This document shows positions 55,850 to 64,000 of a stretch of DNA of 64,000 bases, one piece after another (the first letter of the stretch is position 1; each line of letters starts with the position of its first letter). The notes under the pieces are model-generated. The model was not told where the DNA came from. It saw only the letters and a list, made by a program, of their open reading frames with translations, and ran no database searches. The stretch is from Krasilnikovozyma curviuscula (lineage: Eukaryota > Basidiomycota > Tremellomycetes > Cystofilobasidiales > Mrakiaceae). A program made the translations under genes and the position numbers. The stretch lies in NCBI GenBank assembly GCA_014825775.1, contig MVAQ01000030.1:62001-126000 (forward strand). The letters are read 5' to 3'.

Positions 55850-57138
55850 ATGATTCCCAGAGCCTGCTCGTCGACAGCTGCTGCGTCAAAGCGATGCTTC
55901 AGTTCTAGTTCATCCTCCAGTATCCGCTCAAAAGGAAATTCAGCAACCATCAATAAAGCAGGTGCCTATGTCGCCCACGAACGGAAAACGGCTGGAGAGA
56001 GGGTATCAGATCCGTTTGATGTCGAATGGGACACTCAGAGGCATTCAAGTCCGTATGTGAACATGAGTGAGCTTACCAAAAACTTGGGGAGCACAAGCGA
56101 GCTGGTGAGTCTGGACAACTTTTTTTCTTTGGTCTGGTCTGGCATTGTTTCTGATCTGAATTGTCCTTTTGCTTTCTGAAACTGACATTCATGACCGGCT
56201 GCCTTTTGGAATTCTGCTTGTCTCCTTTTGTAGAGGAAAAGAATCGGTAGAGGTTCTTCAGGAGGTCACAACGCAGGACGAGGTTCAGGAGCTGGTGGTG
56301 CCAACAAAGGCTCAGCCAAACATGCGCCGTACAGAGGGTTTGAAGGTCCCCATAGTACATTCCAATCATCTGTGCCTCATTTTGGTGAAGGTCTCAAGTC
56401 CGTCCACTTCTGGTCTCCTTTTTTTGCCAGTCGCATATTGTTCTGACTAGCTCTTTTTTCTCGGTTTGATTCTTTCGTTCATCTTGGCTAATTGGCATGC
56501 AGAAAATCAACATATTATCACCCGATCTGGCTCTCACAAATCCTGGACTACGTCAAGATGGGTCGTCTGAATCCACACAAACCAATAACGACTCACGAAA
56601 TCTACAAGTCCGGACTAGGTCATGAACTACGTAGGAGTTCTATCGAAGGTTGGGAGCTCATGGTTGATGGAGTGAGTTCAGGAATATTGAGTGGACCAAT
56701 GTTGTGGTTAGCGCTGACCACCTTCCGCAACCTTCGCTCAGGACGAAGAACTTCACATCCCACTTCATTTTGAGCCAATGCGCGCTGAATCTATAGCGAT
56801 CGCAAAAATTGAAGCTGCTGGCGGAACCATCAAGACTGTCTTCATGGACAGAGAGAACAGGCAAAAAGCTCGTAGGCCGGAAGATTGGCCAGAATGGAAT
56901 GACATTGAGGCCACACTACCGAAAAGGTGGGACGATATTCGTGAGTCTTATCTTCTCCTTTGTGTTTTTTTTTGTGTTGCAGTTGTGTGCGGAAAGCTGT
57001 ATCACAGGTGTTGACGGTTGTCACTGTTTGTTGGTCGCAGGATACTATTCAGATTGGGCCAACCGAGGCTACCTGTCGACACCGCCAACTCTGAGTGTGA
57101 AGCAGGATGCTGCTGAAACTGCGTCACCTTCGGTTTAG
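55850..57138 (+). CDS. mitochondrial large-subunit ribosomal protein uL15m
   Basis: Five exons, 55850-56104, 56234-56397, 56503-56671, 56742-56940 and 57041-57138 (294 aa), all in phase. The N-terminus MIPRACSSTAAASKRCFSSS is a Ser/Arg-rich presequence. The glycine-rich uL15 loop reads KRIGRGSSGGHNAGRGSGAG and then YRGFEGPHSTFQSSVPHFGE. LDYVKMGRLNPHKPITTHEI and IAKIEAAGGTIKTVF match the uL15 C-terminal domain. The yeast homologue is Mrpl10. The exon 2 donor is GTCCGT, weaker than usual, but it is the only choice that gives the continuous GLKKSTYYHPI. Confidence 0.88.
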
Positions 57139-57424
57139 ATGCATTAAATTCAGCTCAATGTCCAGATGTTACTGGTCGTCCTCGAGCAAGCTTTAAATGA
57201 TTTGAGCGCTTTACTGAACTGATTCGTCTTGCCATTGGAGACTCATGCAGCGTCAAGGCAAGAGCCAATGCTATCTAGAATCCTTGAAAATAGATGTAGG
57301 AGTCTAATGAAACGTCACTGCTACCGTAACGAATTCGTCACTTCTTCCCTCCATCGATATCTTCGTGATCCTCTCCTGCATCTAGTCCTGTGTCAGTCCA
57401 AGGTCCAAGGAGCGCTAAGAGAGC

Positions 57425-58395
57425 TCAAGCTGCTTGGGGGCAGAACTTAGCAAGATGACCAGGCTGCTGGCACCTGTTGAGAACGAGGAACAAAACAAAA
57501 TAGTACGAAAAGGGCAATTGCAATGCATTGTCAGTACGAGTAAGAGGAATGATTTCCGTTTCTGCAACCGATTGGGGAAAGATGGAAAGATGGAACTAAC
57601 TTGTAACAGACCTTCGGTCCTGCTCCGGCTATTTGAAAGGTTGGAGGCGTGGGGCTGTTTCATGAGCCAAAAGGAGTGGTAAAAACGATAGTAGTGTGAG
57701 CAGCATATCCAGAGCAGGATACTTCGATGGTTGATGACGCACCATTCCCGGCTGAAGTGTCCCGTACCCTTGCATCGATAGCAAACAGCCGTGCTTCCAA
57801 CAGGGGCCGTGCTGACAGGTGCGCGAAAGCCACCACCGCCGGCCAATAGATTAGGACAGTTCCTCGCTAGATGCCCGATCCCTGATGGATACATAGTTAA
57901 ATGAGAGTCAGAAAGTGAGACACTATTTTTCATTTCGAAGCACAAAGGCAGCAATGAAGCAGTACGAGGGCACTAACCTTTGCAGTTGTAACACTGAGCT
58001 CCAGCTGCATTGCCTGGGAAGGTACTTGGACGAGGCAAGATTCCTTGTGACTGATTAAGAAGTGCTAACGAGGGACATTCTGTTCGTTCCAAAGGCAACC
58101 AAGAAGTAGGTGAGCCAGAAAAATCATCAGCAATCCTCACTTTGAACTGTAAAAGGGAGGGGCCAGTTCCTATTCTCACCTGCTTGTATGTGTCCAGTAC
58201 CAGAGCAGTGGTAACAAACTTTGGCGGATGGGGCAGTAGCGAAGGAAGAAAGACTAGTAGGGCAGTTTCTCGACAGATGACCGATCTAGAAGCCAATTTC
58301 AGCGTATCAAAGTTCGATTTATCAGAAACAGCGTTGGATATAGGGAAGGACTATGAATCTACCTGGCCGCATGAGTAGCAAGCTTGAGAATTCAT
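57425..58395 (-). CDS. CCHC zinc-knuckle nucleic-acid-binding protein (Gis2/CNBP/byr3-like)
   Basis: Six exons, 58363-58395, 58180-58285, 57978-58079, 57743-57881, 57601-57654 and 57425-57473 (160 aa), all in phase. Five C-x2-C-x4-H-x4-C knuckles are restored by splicing: CYSCGQIGHLSRNC, CYHCSGTGHIQAEC, CYNCKGIGHLARNC, CYRCKGTGHFSREC and CYKCQQPGHLAKFC. Each intron cuts inside or next to a knuckle, so no knuckle is coded by a single uninterrupted exon except the fourth. Yeast Gis2 and human CNBP bind G-rich RNA or single-stranded DNA and affect translation. They have seven knuckles; this one has five with longer Ala/Pro/Gly spacers. The stop falls directly after the last knuckle. Confidence 0.93.
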
Positions 58396-59111
58396 AATGG
58401 AGCTGGATAGGAAAGACTGTTGCAGTTGGATGGTACAACGAAAAGGTCGCCGCTAACGACCTGAGGGCAGAAAAGCTCGAAGTCATCATTTATCCATAAA
58501 ATCTCATACACATCTAATCAACCTAAGCTCGATAAACTTTTAAAATAAATTATGTTCTCTATTCAAGGAGATCGCTAAGGAGACCCGTCTCAATGCGCTG
58601 GTTCCTTCATTTTCAAGTCAAACACCCAAGGATCGAAAATCGCAACTTGGATAGGATTTGCGGTAAACAGCCAGTTTCTTGAATCTGAGCAAATACCGTG
58701 GAAGTATTCTTCTTCTTGGAGGCATGAGACCCAGCAAAGGATCTCACTTGAACATTCAAAAGCCAATTGGTGGTGGTCTAGTCCACGACCTTGTTTGTTC
58801 CACCGAATTTTGTAGTTTGAGGGGTAATTAGAGCGCTAGCTGAAAAGGAAATTTAAGTTCACACCAAGGAATTATCTGTTCTTGAAGTTTCTTATCCAGC
58901 TATGGACGTTAAAGCAGATGAGACGAATGTTGAAGCTCAGTCAACAGCAGGATCATCGCAGAAGCTGGTGGAGTCTGACGTGAGCCAGGAGAGAAGGGAT
59001 TTTGAAAAGTTCATATAATCTCAGAAGCTCGTTAGAAATATAACATCAAGTCGTGTTGTACAAACATGAATGTCCAGCCCCTGGTCGCGCCGTCACACGA
59101 CCACAAGACCA
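58396..59111. other. gene-free stretch, promoter side of the zinc-knuckle gene
   Basis: About 715 bp between the zinc-knuckle start and the stop of the GID subunit gene, both on the minus strand. No coding frame of note, repeat or RNA gene was recognised. Confidence 0.45.
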
Positions 59112-60836
59112 TCACAAAACGTACACCTTCTTCAGCTCATCCAGCTTACACACCATCCCACTTCTAGGGCACCTAACTTCTCCATTCTGCGTTTTCGCCG
59201 ACATTTCATGGAGGGCCTGTAACATCATAGACAGGGACGGCATGAAGGAATGAAGCCGTCAGTACTCGTGCCGACTGGACGACCACGAACGAAACAGAAT
59301 TGAGACCTACAGCTGCACTGTACACATATCCGTTGGGAAAAGCTAATGCACCACCTTCATCACCATCTCCACCAGCACCGATGACCTTCCCGCTGATCCC
59401 ACAGACGATTATACTGACGCTCTGATGCGAGGTTTCAACTTCTTTTGCTAGCATCCCAAGATATACGTCGCATGTTGGACAGTTGGTGTTTCTCCCCGTT
59501 GGTTCAGTCTCCTTGGATGAATCGCCTATGTGGGAGGCTGTTGGGTCGTGTGTTGTCGGTGATGGGCAGCTACAGGTTGGTAACTTGAAAGCACTGAGAC
59601 CGGCGGAAAGGGATAGATAAAGAGGTGATAGTAGCGGTAGGGAATAGAGATTTAAAAAGGTTGTTTTAAATAACGTGGAGAGTGTGTTCCAACGGTTTGC
59701 AGAGTAGAGTTTCTGACGCAAGAGGGCGGATGGTAAGCCTCGCGTCAGGACAGAACGCAATTGCCTGAATCAACTTACGACATAGCTGCCGACTTTAGTT
59801 GTTATCCCAAATGCCAGAAGACCCATTGCTTGTCTGATTTCCTTCGAATGCGTGTCCATCCAGTTCATCGCCAAATACTTCCTGCTGTATTCGACGGCGG
59901 CCTCAGTGTTACCAGCCCGGCAGAGTTCGATAAACTCTTGAAGGCGAAGGTTGAACTCCAGTGGATTCTGTATATAAAAATAAAATAAAAAAGCCTTCAG
60001 TGTCGCGAAAAGCAGCGGGTAGATGGATTCTGTCGGAGGCTGGCTGACCTTGGTCTTCTTCAATGTACCTCGATTCTCAGAGCACCAAGCCAAAGCTTCA
60101 GTACAAGATCGATTACCTAGATCGCTCAATACCTTCTCCAGCTCCTTGAACAACCCCAGATCAACCAGCTGCTCCACCGATCCACCAGTGGCCGCAAGCC
60201 GTTTCTTGGCCAGCAGCTGGGCAGTCAGCGGTCGATTCGTTCTCACCAAATGGTCGATGATGAACCTAACGAGCTGGGTTTCCGAGAAAGATGTATTGTT
60301 GGGATCGAGTGGTTCTAGTGGTAAGGCACCTGATGTTGAAGGAATAGGGGGCGGAATGGATTTGAGGTATTCTATTCGTGGCCGGAGTGCAGAGGGTGAG
60401 GATGGAGAGGGCAAGAGGTCACCAACCTATATAATCAGCAAGTTTATTAGGGTACAAGACAGTCTTCAAGAAACAACCTGTTATTCGGGATCACCCTCTA
60501 CTAACCTTTCGTTTAAGAAGTTTGGCTCTCTCTAGACCAGCTCCTAACCGTCTTACAATCTGCTCCCTCGTCTCATCCGACAATGTCGCTGCATCTGCAC
60601 CAACAGCAGAATCTCCTTCTGGTGGTGCCGTCAGCTGTACAAGGTCCTTGATCAGTGACTTGATGGATGAGAAGTCCTTCTCGATGTGCCGCTGCGTGGT
60701 CCTGAAGTCCCTCTTCAGCAGCTGATACGGGGTCTGCATTGAGAATGAGGTCAGCTTAGGTTCCTGCTGTCAATGGGAGTAGCAATTCTACCTTGAGGGT
60801 AGATTCCTCCAAATAGTAATAGGACGAAGAGGCCAT
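59112..60836 (-). CDS. GID/CTLH E3 ubiquitin ligase subunit Gid9 (Fyv10/MAEA)
   Basis: Six exons, 60792-60836, 60506-60733, 60049-60426, 59779-59967, 59311-59712 and 59112-59216 (448 aa), all in phase. A LisH-like region (QLVRFIIDHLVRTNRPLTAQ) is followed by CTLH (EALAWCSENRGTLKKTKNPL, then LRLQEFIELCRAGNTEAAVE) and CRA. The end holds the non-canonical RING of MAEA/Gid9: TNCPTCDVYLGMLAKEV, SIIVCGISGKVIG, FPNGYVYSA and VRCPRSGMV. In yeast this E3 removes gluconeogenic enzymes when glucose returns. The join 59779/59712 uses the GTAAGT donor and a 66-nt intron. The unspliced frame would stop just after GSYVVS. Confidence 0.93.
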
Positions 60837-61037
60837 TTCGATGGCTTCTTGCGTGAGTGCAGTCGCGGTCAACAGGAACTTGCTTGCGGGAGAGGTTTTA
60901 ACAGTGCAACAAATTCAAGACAAGTGTCATCAAAGTAGTTACCTAACAGAGTTCAGATGAGATGAATGAATGTCCAATACTGCACAGCGAGAGCATAAAA
61001 AAGGGTTATAATATAAACAACTATGTCCATTGTCATA

Positions 61038-63630
61038 CTAAGCGTTTTCCTCCCGCTCGCCCGAGAGGAACGGGTTCTGTTCTCCAGAAGAGGTACCTTG
61101 TTGCTCCCCGGAGTTGCTTCCAGATCTACTCCTCGATCCCTCAGAATGAGACAGTGAGACGGTCGATTCAGCGTCTGCAGTTCCATATGCAGGTGTGAAG
61201 GCTCCCAGAGTGTTGCCAGCATCGTACACGAGCGTCTTTTCGTCCTCGGCTGTAGTATCCTTCCCTGACTCACGAGCAGCAACCCATTTGTAAGCTCCCG
61301 AGGCGGATCTGGCTCGTCTTCGCATTAAGTACACGGCCCCGGCGGTTAGGGCAGCGAGTGCAGCCACGGCGGCCACTACTGAGCCTGCGATGATTGCTGT
61401 GTGATTGTCAGATCCAGATGAGGAACCGTCCGGGTTTTTGTTTATACTGTCGCTATCAGAGCTGAAGGTAAAGAGTACCAGGACGGTTGAGTGGTCAAAC
61501 TCGTGTCGGACAACACTGAGAGTGGTGAGATGGATACTCACTTCAATCCCATGGCTGCTGGGGTTTGCTCGTTGCCATGGGTAGCAATAGCAGCTTTCTG
61601 GAATGCGTCAAATGTGTTGCCAGAAGATGGTGGGTTAATTGCAAACACCTGAGCAGTACGATCGCGCGAGAGCAGGGTTGAGTCACATATGCTTCGTTAA
61701 GCCAGACGTAAAGAAGAAGGGCTCACCATTCCACTAGAGCAGTGTGTCTCAGTTGTGCTTGGAAGCGTCTGTCTGCAGTAAAACCACTGAGGCAACTTGT
61801 TCTGACTGAACGCATGACAAAGAGAGATTGATGTCAGTTATAAACAACAACTTTGGCTCGGTAAGAGGCACCCCAAAATGAAATTCAGCAAGTAATGACA
61901 TTCACTTACACGACGAAGCTAGCAGTAGCCATGGAGTTGACAACATCAACGGGAACAAAACCAGTGTCGAAGACGGGCAAGAGAGTGTCTTCGTCAATCA
62001 ACTTGGAACACGGTTTAGGGAAGGAAGATTGTGAAACGGTATGGTTTTTTGGGTTGAAGAACTGCAATCATATAAGCACAGGTTAGTTCAAACCTGACTC
62101 ACCATCACAATCCTCTTAGTGAAAACGAACTAGCACTCACAAAGTTGACAATGTCTCCCACTTCTGCGTTAATGAACTGAGGGTTGTACCTCAGGGAAGC
62201 ACCAGTAGCGTTTCTTCCAACATCAACTCTCCAGGTCTTGGCAGTCGAGCTTCCGTTCTGAGCGATGGCCATCTCTTGGAATTTAGTGAAGGTGTTGCCG
62301 TTTGGTTTGGCATTGATGGAGAAGACCATTCCTGAAATAAGAAAGGGAAAGAGAAATTAGTCCTTATCACAGGAAAATGTGACGATCTATGTATGCACCC
62401 ATTCCGCAATGTCCAGTCTGGCGACACTTTTGGAGGAAACGAAGTCAGAGTCAGCCGAGAGATATAGGCAGCCATCGCAAGAGGAAAACGAAAAGTCCAG
62501 AACGTACGTAGAACCACTGGGGATCAGTAGTGTTGACTTTGAATATGGCACCAGGAGCAGAGTTGTTCCCCGCCAACGAAGAGGTGGGCATGAATCCTGA
62601 GTCAAACAGCGGGTGGTTGTTCTTGTCAAGTGCTTTGATGCAGGGTGAATTGAACGAGCTCTGAGTAATTGTATGGTTCTTGGGGTTGAAAAAGAACTCG
62701 ACTATGTCTCCGATGTTGGCCAGGATGTTAGAAGGGTTGTACATTAGGGCGGTTTGTCCTATTGTTTTGATTTGCGAGGAAAAGTAGAGGACGTCAGCTG
62801 TAAGAATAGAAGATGGATGGAGTTCATGCCAAAAACGCGCACCAGTGGAGTTCAAACCAACATCAACCCTGGTTTTCTTTGGTTGAGAAGTGCTGCTAGA
62901 TATTCCGCTCGCTTTTGCGGTCGAGGCGGAACTGGTGGAAGCTGCGGTGGAGGTTCCATTCTGAGCAATCGCAAGAGCTTGAAAGGTCGAGAAGGTATTT
63001 CCAGTAGCTGGAGGATTGATAGAAAACACCATCCCTAACAGAAGGTGCATAAAACTGGTCAGAAAAAGGCAAGGAAGCAGGCTCATCAAAAGAGAATAAA
63101 GGGGTAGCTTACCGGAGCCACAATGATCTTTCTGTGCGCAGTAGAACCAAGTTGGCTTTGTATCTTTTACCCAAAAGGTAGATCCAGCAGTCAAAGAGGT
63201 GGAGGTTTCGGGCATGAAGCCAGAGTTGAAAACAGCTGATCCATCCGGGTTCTTTGCTTGAACACAAGGTGTCGCGAAACTTGAAAGCACGACCGAGTGA
63301 TTCTTTGGGCTGAAGAAGAAACTAACAGAGTCTCCTGGTTGAGCAAAGACGAACTGACTGGATCCCGAACAGAAACAGAAACCTTTAGTGACTCAATAGA
63401 ATCCTGCGGACCGATCACAATAGGACTGACGGGTTATATCTGAAGGCAGAAGCCCCTAATGGGTCCAGTCCTACATCTACTCTGTGGTTAGCCTGGTAGA
63501 AGTAAAGAAAATTTAGTCAGAGTCAGCTACTCATATCTTGAAAGATACAGGATAAACTTACCGCTTCGACAAAAGGGAATATAGCAACTAGAGCAACAAC
63601 AGTTCCAAGAAGGGAAGCAAGCGTCGACAT
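61038..63630 (-). CDS. membrane-anchored protein with three cupredoxin (blue-copper-like) domains
   Basis: Eleven exons: 63562-63630, 63431-63492, 63113-63357, 62843-63034, 62508-62758, 62399-62426, 62141-62331, 61910-62061, 61727-61805, 61542-61648 and 61038-61461 (599 aa). A signal peptide (MSTLASLLGTVVALVAIFPF, VEA end) leads to three tandem domains of the fungal extracellular serine-rich/plastocyanin-like type. Each has the copper-ligand set: SPKNHS...WFYCAQKDHCGSGM, NPKNHT...WFYCRQTGHCGMGM and NPKNHT...WFYCRQ...THCSSGM. A Ser-rich linker, one transmembrane helix (IIAGSVVAAVAALAALTAGA), RRRAR and a roughly 110-residue Ser-rich cytosolic tail follow. It likely sits in the plasma membrane facing the cell wall. 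Binding of copper is inferred from the ligands; the function of these fungal proteins is unclear. Confidence 0.9.
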
Positions 63631-64000
63631 GGGTTTGGAGTGAGGTATTGAGTGGGGGTTGGGAAGAAAGAAGCAAGAGATGGTCTGGTCCTTTCCCCTT
63701 TTATACACCTCAATCAGCTAAAATCCAGAGTGGCGCTTACTTCGGCCTCGACGGTAAGGAAGGATCCACACATGGCACTCAGAAATTGGCATTCGTCCCG
63801 TCCTGTAATGTCGGGAGGCCGGATGGCGGTGTTTTATCAGTGCCTTCGACCGGGGCTGAAACACGCCCGTCGCAAGACGTTTGGTTTTTTGAGTTTGAAG
63901 AGGCGATACGGAAGGCGCGTCAAGCAAAGCGGTGGGGATTTTCAGATGACTCTGTCGGCCCTGCTGAGATAATGCGCCTTTGCTCCGACATAGAAAGCGA
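63631..64000. other. promoter side of the cupredoxin gene; right edge
   Basis: The final 370 bases hold the 5' flank of the cupredoxin gene. Short frames on both strands have no recognisable content. I see no gene here. Confidence 0.4.

Noticed and set aside
59713..59778. Read-through of the GID subunit frame into the minus-strand frame 59206-59760 as a separate gene
   Set aside because: A 66-nt GT-AG intron joins the CRA region to the RING part exactly as in MAEA/Gid9, so it is one gene.
1..64000. CRISPR array, prophage, insertion sequence or retroelement
   Set aside because: No spaced direct repeats, transposase, reverse transcriptase, integrase or terminal repeats were seen while reading both strands. 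tRNA and rRNA genes were also looked for by eye and not found, although a covariance-model scan was not possible.

Overview
The window is nuclear DNA of a fungus, most likely a basidiomycete yeast of the Tremellomycetes (Cryptococcus/Kwoniella/Tremella type). Four things suggest this: almost every gene is cut by many short introns (mostly 50-80 nt, GT-AG, often with a CTGAC/CTAAC-like branch site); genes are packed on both strands; a CPL1-like cysteine-rich domain is present; and the gene set is typical of fungi. The placement is inference, because no marker was compared with a database. No tRNA, rRNA, CRISPR array, transposon or prokaryotic element was recognised. Gene models were spliced by hand: exon joins were accepted only when the reading phase matched and the joined protein fitted the family.

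Layout. 1-6.4 kb: a DUF1399 protein that runs into a CPL1-like domain and off the left edge, a CsbD-like protein, and the rRNA helicase Dbp7. 7.5-15.5 kb: two M1 aminopeptidases in tail-to-tail inverted orientation with nearly identical exon structure. 16.5-25.9 kb: a candidate micro-gene, mitoribosomal bL9m, a mitochondrion-targeted RGG protein, CstF64/Rna15, mitoribosomal uL4m and a Gfo/Idh/MocA oxidoreductase. 27.5-36.8 kb: a serine-rich protein, a GPCR-like receptor, an Atg22-like transporter and an F-box-like protein. 37-46.8 kb: RNA polymerase I A190, the NEDD8 E2 Ubc12 and two unrecognised small proteins. 47-55.6 kb: GatA, then a sugar transporter and an intracellular GH3 beta-glucosidase that share one promoter. 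55.8-64 kb: mitoribosomal uL15m, a CCHC zinc-knuckle protein, the GID E3 subunit Gid9/MAEA, and a membrane-anchored protein with three blue-copper-like domains.

How genes work together. Dbp7 and A190 both serve ribosome production. bL9m, uL4m, uL15m and GatA all serve mitochondrial translation. The sugar transporter and beta-glucosidase look like a minimal beta-glucoside uptake and hydrolysis pair. Ubc12 and the F-box-like protein could both feed cullin-RING ligases.

Most unusual observations: a likely 3-nt internal microexon in UBC12; a DUF1399 protein spliced in frame to a secreted-type cysteine-rich domain; the inverted aminopeptidase pair with reciprocal single-intron differences; a one-base phase break in an otherwise intact 20-exon sugar transporter; and a three-exon small ORF ending 10 nt before the bL9m start codon.
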